Assembly (NCBI RefSeq): GCF_028583425.1
Contig: NC_072794.1
Location: 30,439,232-30,503,231, forward strand
Length of the DNA: 64,000 nucleotides
Source: Eublepharis macularius
Lineage: Eukaryota; Chordata; Lepidosauria; Squamata; Eublepharidae
Direction of reading: 5' to 3'
In this document: one piece after another, positions 54,136 through 64,000 of the stretch
Layout: each line of letters opens with the position of its first letter
Position numbering within the stretch: position 1 is the first letter of the stretch
The notes under the pieces: generated by a model
What the model was told of the DNA's origin: nothing
Databases searched by the model: none
Seen by the model: the letters and a program-made list of their open reading frames with translations, nothing else
Made by a program: the position numbers and the translations under genes

Positions 54136-57100
54136 GGCTCATTTTTGGCCACAATGAGGCAGCTCCTAACCGAAAAACGGATTGAACTTGTTTTACGTGC
54201 GACTATATGATCAGACGGATGAAGGGTTGCACTTAGTCAGCATATACAGATGTGCATATAGAGGGATGTGTGTGGTGTGTGTGTTTGTATCCCCCCCCCC
54301 AATAAATAGGGGGGCATCTATCTGTGGCGACGTGATTCCTGTGCTTTGGGATTTTAAATTTTTTTAATTTATTTGCTCCCCTCTACCCTCGCCCCATATA
54401 ATAGGATTGCAGAGTAAATGCAGAGCTTTGCGAGTCCATTGTTTTTTTTCAGCTCATGGACTTGTATAACCCTGCATAGATTGTACTAGAACCTGATGTT
54501 GATTTCATTTCGCTTAGACGGGCATAACTGTGTGTAGACTGCACAATGACGAAACTCCCAATTTTAAGAGGGTGAATTCTGGGTAAAACTGTGTTTTGTT
54601 TATGAAACTCTACAAAGCAAGCACTGGCTACCAAAACTTTAAGTATTCACCAGAAGACAGAAAGTGTCAAATTTTATTAAAACACTCATAAGGTTGAGGA
54701 AAAATATATGGACTAGGGTGAATTCTCCTCTTGAATTATTACATTTTTAAAGGTAGTTTCAGGTGGGTAGCCACGTTAGTTTGTAGTAGAAGATCAAGAT
54801 TCAGGTCCAGTAGCACCTTAGAGACCAACTAGATTTCTGGGTATGAGCTTTCAAGAGTCAAAGCTCCTGACGAAGGGCACCTCAAGACTGAAAGACGGAT
54901 TGTATTCTAGTTGGTCTTTAAGGCGCTACTGAACCCCAATCTTGCTCTTCTACATTTTTAAAATGACATTTGTTTTGTATTATAATTAGAGTTGCCTGTG
55001 CACTCTTTCCCTTGAAATGTATGGTGAGTCTGAGTTTCTCTGGGCTAGGATGGAGAAAGATTGCTGTGATGATAGGAAAGTGTGTGTTGTTGGAAGAGTA
55101 TTGCAAAGAAAATAAAAAAGAGGTGGTACAGGTGAGTAGATGGTGTGGAGGGAAAGTATTGGTGGAGTAGGTGAGTGGCCCTTCAATAGGGGTGGTCTGC
55201 ATTACAAGCTTTAGCTAGCTTTAGCTAGCTAACTGGAATAACTCTGTTTAGGATGGCACTGTTTGTCTCTCATCTTGGGAACTATCGTTTCGTGAAGACA
55301 CTCGCAACATATTTCTCAGAATCTCACTCACTCTTTGGGTACAGTCATGTGGCTGCTTAGAGTCTGTTAGTGGCTGATACCCTCTAAATTGACTGACAGT
55401 AAAGTATTGATTCAGTATATATTTTCAATTATCTGTTTATTTACTTAATTTATACCGTGCCTTTCTCCCCTGTGGAAACCCAAGGTGACTTCTCCATTTT
55501 ATCCTCACTTTTTATCGTCCTGTGAAGGAGGTTAGGCTGACAGTGAGTGACTGGCTGAAGGTCACCATGGCAAAGTGGGATTTGAACTTGAGTCTCCTAG
55601 ATCCTAGGTTGATACTCTAGCTGCTGCACCATACTGGCTCTCTTCAGTCACCTCCTAAACAAGAATTTCTAAGTAGTAAGGAAAGTTCATTTACAATAAA
55701 TAAAAACAAATACTTAGGCAGTTCTGTTGACAGCCTGAATTTTGTAGCGTTTGAAAGTGGTGCCAGTGAAAGTTGGTTTGAAAACTGTGACATCTTGCCT
55801 ATTTTGAACCTTTTCCATGAAATCAGGGTAGAAAATGACATTCTAAGGAGAACAGAATCCACTTTGGCATTGCTATTAAGCAATTAGGCTATGAAGCCCC
55901 AAACTTAATTACAAATTATCTCCTAATATGTTTCTGTGGTAGATCCCAACCTTCTTTTTTAATGCTAGATTCCGAAGAACTTGAGTTCCCCCTGCTGGCA
56001 TGTCAGCTACATCAACTGCTTCATTGCTGCTACTATCAGCACTAACATTGTCATCACTTCCTAGGGTTCTAAAATACATAACACAGTATCCTCTGCCCGT
56101 GTCAAATTTATAGTTCATCCTGAAATAAGAAATGAAAAAGTAACCCAGTTACTGCAAGCTGGGATAGCTTGATTCTTAGAGACACTGGGTTGGGTTTTGC
56201 AAGCATAGTTGTGGAATGGAACTTTCCTGCCTCTTGTTCTCCCTGAAATTCTGCTTCGAGGAGGGGGGTGGGTCAGAGTTCCTTTAGGAATGGTATGGAG
56301 GGGTATCTACTGGGAAAGGGGTGATAGGTGGAAATCTCAGGCAAGTTTAAGTGTCATTTGTACAAGCTCATAGGATCCAACACATTATTTGCAAAATGCC
56401 TTGCAAGGCAAAAATAAGGGTAATGAAGTGAAAAGGAAGACAGGGTTCCCATAGGTTTTAATAGTTAAGAGGGATTTTTGCAACTGCATCTTTTCTCACT
56501 TCTGCATGAGCAGCTGTACTTGCAAAGTCCCCTATTTTACATAAAAGTAAAGAAACCCTCTCCTTTGCATCTAGTACCCACAATTAAATTATATGAAGCT
56601 AAATTGGTTATGAGAATTATGTTCTAGTGGTAAGATGAACAATGGAAATCATAGGGTCTGTTTTCCTGAAAGTATTTGTGGAGACTGAAAGATCATTTCT
56701 AAGGGATGGAGGAAAAGGTCCAGGATCAAGCCATTGGGCCTGTGAGTAGATCAGCAGGAGATAGACTTCAGGCTCACAGGATCTTTTCTTTTTTAAACTA
56801 GAGCATGGAGTTTAACAGAATTAAAATGGCAGCTCACTTAGTTCTGGTTGCAGTTAAATAATATATTCCATGAACCTTAAACTGGGGTGTCTTGCCTGTA
56901 CAAATCCATGTCTGAGTTACTACAGATCAAGGCTCTAACTTCAAATCGTAAAAGATGCATTATGACTAGGAGAGCTACAGAAAGCATCCACCATCACTAG
57001 ACTGGCCTGTGGCCCATTTCTACCCCACCCCAACCCACAGTGGTGGCAGGCAGGCCCTGATGATGGAAGGCCACGCTGCCACTGCCTCCGTTTTTGGGAC

Positions 57101-60100
57101 TTTTTGAAGAACGCACCTGCAAATCTTTGGCTAGCCTTCTACACCGTGTCATTTGTCTTGCTCCATAGTGCCAGGCTGCGTTTTCTGGCTGTCACAGAAT
57201 ATAAAATGGTGGTAAGAATGCTGCAAGTCGCAGGGAAGCCCGAATAGTTGTTGTCAAGCTGAAACCAGCCCTCTTATTGCAGACAGTGTTCTGCCTGAAC
57301 AGTCCTGCAGTTCCTCTCATTGTACTCTAGGAAACTAAAAGATAGGCCTTTTACGAGAGAGGCTGAATTTATCGCTGATTGTATACGATTTATACCTTGT
57401 ACAGATACTGGGCTAATTTAAAGCTGTGGTTTAAGCAGAAGATCAGCAAAGAAGAGTTTGACCTAGAAGCTCGAAGGCTCCTCACACAGGACAATGGTAA
57501 GAAACACATCTCTGAGTTGTTCCGCCTATATTCCATATTCCCATCAGTAAATGCATATACTGAGATTGGGGATATGCTGAGATCAGGGATTGCATATACT
57601 GAGATTGCTTGCTGCCAGCCAAATATCAGTCTGGTACGACCCTCTCTAAAATGATTCAGCTATGGCAGGTCATGGGAATGAGGAAAGTGAAACCACACCA
57701 TGACTAATGAAGGCTTTATTTAGCCCTTTCTCTAGCTTCAGAGATTTCACTGGGTATTGCTGATACATTTGCAAGTGTACATGTCCAAGCCTGAATGGCT
57801 TTTTAGAAGCTGAAAGCTGAGATTCTCAGGATGCTGAAATATGTGTCCCGTATCAATTCCTCAGTTTTGCATAGAACCACAAAATACTGAACATAATAGT
57901 TTATTGTATAAAGTACTATTGTTTTACAATAATGGTTACTCAAGTAAATATTGTTTCACTGTGTGTGTGTGTGTGTGTGTTATGTGCCATCAAGTAACTT
58001 CTGACACATGGTGACCCTATGAATTAACAACCTCCAAAACATCCTTGCTATTTTGTGGTGCTAATACAAACACTGAAATGATTGTAAGGCCGCTTGCTAT
58101 CACCTGTATGAACTCTCTCTGTTTTGTTCTCTCCCCCCCCCCCGCCCTTCCTTTTGACAGTCCATTCACACAATGATTTCCTCTTGGCTATTCTCACACG
58201 ATGCCAGATCTTGGTTTCTGCACCTGGTGAGTCAACAATAAAATTCTCATGCATCTGGACTTGAAGAGATAGCTGTGGTATGCTTATCTTAGGCATCATT
58301 CTACGATTAATGTTATACTTTATGAGTATTTATTTATGCAAGTATGTATGTACTGTTCTTTCCCCAGGGAGGCCCAAAGTGGTTTACAATAAATACAATA
58401 TAGATAAAACAACAAAAAAAAACAAAAATATGGCTTGAGTGCATCTGGAATCAATTGCTGGTTCATCTAGAGATACCGTCTGTGAGTCACGAGCTAAGAG
58501 CTTCTAACCTTTCTAAAGCAACCTTAGTAGGGGTCTTGGGACTGCAGTTGATAACCAGTAACATCAGAAGCAGATGTACCTGGGGAAGTGAATTGGGGCA
58601 AATAGGTATAGAACATGGGAACTGCACTTGGAATGAGCCATTTCTCTTGTTTAGCCTTGGCTATTCTGAATTTATTATCTGAATAAACCACAGCAAAATG
58701 GGTTGCCTTCTTTTCTCTCCCTACCTGTTTTGCTGAGTTTGGGAAAGCTTTAGTTGAATTGTTAGAGAACTTCCCTCTCAGCCTGTGCTGCCTGTGTTAG
58801 TAAATCCAGGGGACTGTTAAGAAGTGGGCTAACCATTCTCAGTGAATTTCTCACCATGGAAGGTAATACCTATTTTTCATGACCACACCTACATGGCGCA
58901 GGCCACAGATAGCAAGCGAGAGCTGCGAGGCTTCCTTTCATCGCAGGTGTCTGTAGCCCAGTGGTGAGAAGGCTTTTATGTAGAACTCATATTCTGTAGG
59001 ATTCCGAGGAGCAGGTTTCATATCCCCCTATCGTACTACGCTGACAATATCCAAACAGCTACATCCAATCATTTTACAAGAGAGGTGCAGGGAAGGAAAG
59101 ATGGAGACCAGTTCTCTCGATTCACATTTAATGATGCTGTTTCACGTTCAAAAGTTTTAAATTTTATTTAATAATTTACTGATTTCATGTATAGTCTTCC
59201 TTTTTCACTGAGGTGGATTACACAATTGAAAACAATGCAATCGGAGCATTATATATACAATCATCAGTGCAATAAAATAGAATTGTATAATTAGAGTACT
59301 AAGCAGTATGCTATGCACAACGAAACATTGTAATACATACAGCAAACAATGAAACAAAACTGGCTTACAGAAGTAGAGAAACACTGCAGTAATATGGTGT
59401 ATACACTGAACAAAGCAATGCAAAACTTCACCGATGTTAACAGTGACCCTACTGCCTTGATAAAGGGCCCTTCTGAACTACTGGAGAAACAGTGACAGGA
59501 TAATGTATAAAATGAACAAAGCAGTGAGAACTACCTAAAATTTCACAGTGTGTGACCCTGTTCTTTTTATAGAAAGCTGTCCTGTACAGTTCTGTAATTT
59601 TTAAAATGGAATGTTTAAGTACGATATACATGGTAATAATAGCAGGCCACTATGAACCATTTGAAGACAAAAATACATGTGTATCTTTTGCCATTGACGT
59701 CATGACATTATCTTCATGTTTGTGAGTTTATCTCTGCCGCCATGGAAGCAAGAAACTTATTTCAGGAAGCAGAACGTTCTGGAGCCTGCAAGCCACCCTG
59801 ATATCCCTTGGCAACTTTTTTTTTGTCCTCTCGATATTGTGCCCATTTTTGCATTTGCCAAGCACCATATGATAAACTAAGATTGTTTAGGACTGTTTAG
59901 TTCTGGCAGTCTCTCGCTCACTAAGCAAAATGTAGATAGCTGATAGGAGGATTTCTCTCTGCACTAGATAAGAGAATCTTTGGTAGCCGAAATCTCTTTT
60001 GGAGGTGACAGTTCCCTGCTTGCCTAATCCTGGAACGATAGGTGTGTGATCCTTTTGTATAGCCCTTCCCAGTTCTCCCCCCCGCCCTTTACCAGTTTCT

Positions 60101-62773
60101 ACTTGTCTTGACATTTGCAGTTTGGTAGGGCTGCGTAAGCTGTGTGTAAAAAGCTTAATAACTAAGGAAATGGGAGAGGGATCAATTGAAACCCAAGAAG
60201 CATCTTTATGTACTTAACTGACCTCATTTAACTAAACAAGGAGTGACTAAGTAGCAAAGAGCCAGGTGGACAAAGGTAAAATATAAAGCTAAGAAAATGG
60301 GGGTGGGGGAGGTTGTTCACTGCAGCATAGCGTATGCACAGAATAAAAACAAATTGTCAATTGTAATTCAATGACTTTGGGCGTTGCTTTAAGTTAGTAG
60401 AGGGCTGCTTGCAATTGTGGCTGTAATGTTCAGAAACTTGTCAAAAGTAGAGCAGCTGCAGTTCTGGGTTCCTTAATCTTTCAGAACTGAGTTTTATTGT
60501 GATCCCTAGTAGATTCCCACATTAGCATATATGGAAAATCCTCCAGAGAGCAAAACAAGATTGGAGTAGCATAAGCAGGAGTGATGGAAATGCCTGTTGG
60601 AACTTGCATGAGAAAATGGTGGCTGCTTTTTGTTGTTTTGACCCAAATGCAAGCGCGCTAAAATAAAGCATCTTGTTCTTTCCTTCTCCCTTCCTGATGG
60701 AAAACACAGAAATTATTAATATGAATTGGGTGGCTCCCAAGCATGTTCATTAGGCTCCTTTGGGTGCTGGTGGAAATGTAGCTTCTTCCCCTTTCTTACC
60801 ACCATCATGCCCTGCAATATGCTGAGACTCACTTTCTCTCTTGATTCCAGAGGGGTAGCTGTGTTAGGGCCAAACTAGATATGGTAGCATCTTCGTGACA
60901 CTACCATATGAGGATATGGTTGCCGTTTTAAAGCAAAAAATGCTGTGAGAGCTCGATCCCCATCAAGCATACAGCATAGCGTTCATTCCCTCCTCCTTTT
61001 CATGTGTTGAAACAGCTGTTGCGGGGGGGGGGGTGAATTTCAGCACTTGATAAGGCAGGGGAGGAACGCAAAAGCACCTCAGCCAGCCATGCTGGGGGCT
61101 CAAATTGGGCCCTCGTCCTATTTTAAAATGCCAGTGGCGTCCTCATAGTAGCCAAGAGGACACTGTCACAACAACTAGCTTGGCCCTTAGTTTCTACAAG
61201 CAGAATAATGCTGAAGTTCAGTGGCACCTTAAAGACAACTCACATTTCTTCCAACATATGCTTTCATGAGTCACAGTTCATGTCATCAAGCGTACATTCA
61301 TAGCAATTATTTACACGTAGTTACAAGCAACAGAAGGGAGAGATCTCTGTTCATCCAGGCTGGATGAAGACTTTGTCTAACTATTGAAAATGGGCAGAGT
61401 TGAATTAACATAAAATCTAATCAAGGAAGGTGCAATGTGAAACACGATGGGCTGAACTCATCAACATCTGTAAAGGATGGGTTATGCTGGGTTCTTAGAA
61501 CCTATAGTGAGTGAGCAAACCAAGTCCTAGTTCAGGCTGGGTTGTGAAGATCAAAGGGTGTTGAAGTTCTTGACGAGTACTAATTCAGCGCTGGCATGTG
61601 GGATTCTCCCTTGAAGTTCTTTTTTAGGTGAATAGTAACCCTTAGATCAACAATAGTGTAACTTAGTTATTTTTGCCTTTCTCCGTCCAAACATTTTCTA
61701 GCCATAATAGTCTGCTGTAGGAATTCCAAGTAACCCCATTCCTCCCCAACTTGTCCCCGATTCTACCCATCCCATTATATCAGATGTCCTACTTCAAAGT
61801 AGTCCTTCTGTAGCGCATACATTCTCAAACTCTGTTGCTAAACTTCAGAACGTCACCAGAAAATAAGAGCTCTGCATTAATGAAGGTCTGTAACAGTGTT
61901 GGCAAACATTTAAGTTCTGCCTAAAATATGAAAGACCTGCGTCTTGTTAGGGGCTGTCTGAGGAGACAGCAACATGGTGCAGGAAAGGATGTTCAGACAT
62001 GCCACAGACCCTGGCTGCCTTGCCTCTTGTGGCATCTCTATCACAGGCTGGCTACACTGTTGTGTGTTTAGTGTACCAGCAGCGGCATGAACCGTTTACA
62101 TACAGTTCGATGCAAGGAATGGGGTCCTTTGAGTTGTGCTAGTTTCTCTTGGTGACAGCATTCAGATGCTTAAAAACTGGACAACTTCTGCTTGTCTTCT
62201 GTTACACTCTCTCCTTTTTTACATATCTGGCAAATTATTCATGAATCTATATTAGATGTCCCAGTGCAGTTTTAAAGTGTACATTTTTCAACCTCTTAGA
62301 ATCTTCTCAGGGCCCTGCTGCGGTACGTAATACAAATGTGCAGTAAAAGGAGAGCTTCTCAGAGAGCGCAGTCTAATATTTGCATTTCAGAGGTTTGCAA
62401 GGAGTGCTTTAATGTTGCTTGAGCAGCCCTCCTGCTGAAATCAAAAAGGCATTACAAGCGTGGGAAAGTCCTAAAATGTGATTTGTCCGACTGCCAGGGA
62501 GCTGCTGGCTCTGCATAAGGGACCTCTTGGCTTAGGAATTGACCTTAAATTGGACAGGGCACGATGGGTGTTGAAGAGCTCTTTGCTATCAGTCGTATTT
62601 TAATTTTTTGCTTTATGAACTCAGTTCTGTCCTTGCCAAGTCTGAGCGGGGCTGTTTTCTTCTCTCCTGTTTCAGAGGGTGCTGGCTCTCTGCCATGGAC
62701 TGGAGGTTCTGCAACCAAACCTGGCAAGCCCAAAGGGAAGAAAAAGTTTTCATCTGCTCGACAGAAGTTTGAT
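53917..62773 (+). CDS. TADA1: TADA1, SAGA complex subunit (first four coding exons, partial)
   Basis: The coding exons are 53917-53990, 57405-57496, 58161-58226 and 62676-62773. They join in phase to 110 residues of a protein that is about 335 residues in human; the rest lies beyond the window. TADA1 (yeast Ada1/Hfi1) is a core subunit of the SAGA co-activator, with a histone fold that pairs with SUPT7L in the later part. The N-terminal segment reads [20 protein letters not shown], then [27 protein letters not shown] and [13 protein letters not shown], close to human with few changes. The basic GKPKGKKK run is conserved. All introns are GT-AG. Confidence 0.95.
54756..54957. repeat. Foldback repeat with both arms
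   Basis: The left arm has GGTGGGTAGCCACGTTAG, GGTCCAGTAGCACCTTAGAG and ACCAACTAGA. The right arm has TCTAGTTGGTCTTTAAGG and GCTACTGAACC, complementary in order. Loop-proximal sequence CTGACGAAGGGCACC is the usual centre. The family is widespread in reptile DNA; single arms occur here at 8590 and around 60853/61190. Confidence 0.6.
55236..55262. repeat. Single arm of the CCTAAGCAGAGTTAC foldback family
   Basis: AATAACTCTGTTTAGGATGGC matches the right arm of the copies at 7711 and 9350. The left arm is missing. Confidence 0.4.
55434..55640 (-). repeat. tRNA-derived SINE, reverse
   Basis: On the minus strand it runs from GAGCCAGTATGGTGCAGCAG through GGATCTAGGAGACTC and GGTGACCTTCAGCC to GGTATAAATTAAGTAAATAA. 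It is the same family as 48394-48628 and more diverged. Confidence 0.7.
55700..56124 (-). pseudogene. Unrecognised coding-like remnant
   Basis: Two minus-strand segments read like protein but lie in different frames. Segment 1 (about 55912-56118) opens with [16 protein letters not shown] and has [16 protein letters not shown]. Segment 2 (about 55707-55838) has [19 protein letters not shown] and [13 protein letters not shown] before TAA. A splice-acceptor-like TTTCTTATTTCAG precedes segment 1, and TTCTGTTCTCCTTAG precedes segment 2. It is either a decayed gene copy or two exons of an antisense gene with a very short intron. I do not recognise the protein. Confidence 0.4.
57405..57496 (+). CDS. 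TADA1: TADA1 coding exon 2
   Basis: It follows CCTTGTACAG and ends before GTAAGA. It encodes [19 protein letters not shown] and RRLLTQDN, nearly identical to human. Confidence 0.96.
57497..58160 (+). other. TADA1 intron 2
   Basis: A (GT)n microsatellite lies at about 57960-57980. It is followed by GTGCCATCAAGTAACTTCTG and GGTGACCCTATGAATTAA, a motif of a common reptile interspersed repeat. A poly(C) run lies at 58133-58143. Confidence 0.5.
58161..58226 (+). CDS. TADA1: TADA1 coding exon 3
   Basis: It follows CTTTTGACAG and ends before GTGAGT. It encodes [21 protein letters not shown] with conserved phase. Confidence 0.95.
60867..61186. mobile_element. Non-autonomous Harbinger MITE, nested in another repeat
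   Basis: The 320-bp element starts GGGCCAAACTAG and ends CTAGCTTGGCCC, inverted with one mismatch, and is flanked by TTA on both sides (60864-60866 and 61187-61189). A 3-bp TTA duplication is the PIF/Harbinger mark. A poly(G) run lies at 61023-61033. Removing the element and one TTA joins GGGGTAGCTGTGTTAG to TTTCTACAAGCAG, the arm of the foldback repeat seen at 54770, so it landed in that repeat. Confidence 0.8.
61187..61310. repeat. Foldback repeat arm, split by the Harbinger MITE
   Basis: TTAGTTTCTACAAGCAGA, CAGTGGCACCTTAAAGAC and ATGCTTTCATGAGTCACAG follow the arm of the family at 54756. Its first 14 or so bases lie at 60852-60866 on the other side of the MITE. Confidence 0.6.
62676..62773 (+). 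CDS. TADA1: TADA1 coding exon 4
   Basis: It follows CCTGTTTCAG and ends before GTAAGT. It encodes [20 protein letters not shown] and [12 protein letters not shown], nearly as in human. The next exon should begin with HRFQ and is not seen by 64000. Confidence 0.95.
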
Positions 62774-64000
62774 GTAAGTTTGTGTGTTAAGAAAGATCTG
62801 GTCTTTTCTTACGTGTGATGGAAACAGGGCATCAGTGAACTGAGCCCAGGGAATGGAACTTTACATGTTTGGCCAGATGCAACCAGATGGAGGAGAGTTC
62901 CCTTTGACCATGAAGAAGCTTATAAAGAAGATCATGGCACTTACATGGACCAAAGGCATGTGAGGTAGGGGCTGAAGAAAGGAAAGAAATTGGGTGGGAC
63001 TTAGTAAAAAAAAAAAAAAAGTGGCTGGATCCAGCCCATAGGGTTCCATGCTTCTCTGCTCAGCTGCGTGACTTATCTTCTGGTCTGGCGCCATTACAAT
63101 GTGCATTTCACTTCTGAGGATGTGGAACAGGAATACAGAAATGGCACAGTGTAAATGATCTTGGGAGATAACTTATGGTGGACATTACAAGATCAAGAAA
63201 GGGAAAATGTGACCCAAGGCTGCTATTTTTACAGTAGCCCTATGTTTCCCATAACATATCACCCCACCCTAGGTACCACAAAGTTCCTGAACTTTTTCAT
63301 GTGTTATACAAAAGGGATTGGCAGACATTTATCCATTATACCACATTCTTTGCTTTCTCTGTACTTCTTTGGAAACAGAGTCTACACATATCCCTGAATG
63401 ATATTACCTACCTTACTAGGAGTTGCCCTGTGAAATGAAATAAAGGTTTGTTTTTTTACTTTTTATTTTTGAATTTGAGATCGTAATACATTTACAAGCA
63501 CAGAGGGTTCTGAAAAAGAGGAACAGGACCTGCTTTACAAAGACATGCATCTTTTGCTTTATTGTAAAGATGGAAGTTACAATTATGTTCTTGTCAACAG
63601 TATGTTATACTGTCATACATTAAACTAATTTTTAAATGAACTTACAATAAAAACTCAGTTTATGTTGCCTTCAGTTTAGATGGCCATACTATATTTTTTT
63701 CATTGTTTCTGCATATGAAATAAAGGGAAGGTGTTCTTTTTAGAAATTCGAGGTATATTTTGAGTTTTCCATATTTTTCAGTTGTGTCAAGTTTTTGTCC
63801 ATTATCATGAATTCCCAACTTTTATTATATTAGCTTGTGGTGGTAGCTTTTTCCCCCTTTCCGACTGTTTGCCAGTAGATGTTCAGGAGTAAAGTTTTTT
63901 AATCTACCTGACTACTAGGGATGTGGCGGGTGACATATCCAAACAATATACTGCTGTATCTCAGTGTCGCAGGCAGCTAGATAACCAAAATGCACCATTT
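62774..64000 (+). other. TADA1 intron 4 (partial)
   Basis: The sequence is AT-rich with a poly(A) run at 63006-63020. No further TADA1 exon and no repeat terminus were recognised up to the end of the window. Confidence 0.55.

Larger units (their letters stand above)
53991..57404 (+). other. TADA1 intron 1
   Basis: Intron of 3.4 kb with a foldback repeat at 54756-54957, a SINE at 55434-55640, a coding-like antisense remnant at about 55700-56120, a poly(C) run near 54291-54300 and a short AGCTTTAGCT repeat at 55206-55222. The part after 56130 shows nothing recognised. Confidence 0.5.
58227..62675 (+). other. TADA1 intron 3
   Basis: Intron of 4.4 kb. A SINE tail in reverse lies at about 58325-58400 and another degraded one at about 59170-59225. 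The Harbinger MITE at 60867-61186 and its host repeat are listed separately. No exon was recognised. Confidence 0.5.

Noticed and set aside
1-64000. CRISPR array, operon or prokaryotic defence system
   Set aside because: All supported genes are spliced vertebrate genes; no regularly spaced direct repeats or bacterial-type genes exist here.

Overview
This is vertebrate nuclear DNA with intron-exon genes, CpG-island promoters, LINEs, tRNA-derived SINEs and MITEs. The protein exons, the SINE families (including a lizard-type SINE headed by a tRNA-like region) and a young L1 point to a reptile, most likely a squamate. The species cannot be fixed from the sequence alone.

Layout from left to right. 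(1) 1-5700: the 5' end of KLHL20 on the minus strand. Its first coding exon carries only 23 coding bases (2934-2956), and a CpG-island promoter lies near 5400-5700. The same island holds a consensus RFX X-box and a plus-strand splice donor, so it may also start ANKRD45. (2) 10051-23508: ANKRD45 on the plus strand, five coding exons. Antisense inside its intron 2 is a two-exon gene (14665-17761, minus) for a small single-pass membrane protein, read here as the likely TEX50 orthologue. A 5'-truncated L1 sits in that gene's intron. (3) 27272-34110: a full-length L1 with uninterrupted ORF1 and ORF2, a poly(A) tail and a perfect target-site duplication. Its 1.6-kb spacer between the ORFs is unusual and carries diverged tandem repeats. 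(4) 34120-49520: complete PRDX6 on the minus strand (five coding exons, 224 residues, peroxidase and lipase residues present), with a TATA and GC-box promoter. (5) 53917-62773: the first four coding exons of TADA1 (SAGA complex) on the plus strand, continuing beyond the window.

The genes are functionally unrelated: a cullin-3 ubiquitin ligase adaptor, a probable ciliary ankyrin protein, a probable testis membrane protein, an antioxidant enzyme and a transcription co-activator subunit. KLHL20-ANKRD45-PRDX6 matches the human 1q25 neighbourhood, with SLC9C2 not seen and TADA1 brought next to PRDX6. Much of the remaining DNA is mobile-element debris. Several MITEs can be assigned to hAT (8-bp duplications) or Harbinger (TTA duplication), and several are strong palindromes close to promoters.

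No CRISPR array, operon or prokaryotic system is present. The most interesting items are the nested antisense membrane-protein gene, the young L1 with its repeat-bearing spacer, and the X-box in the KLHL20/ANKRD45 island.
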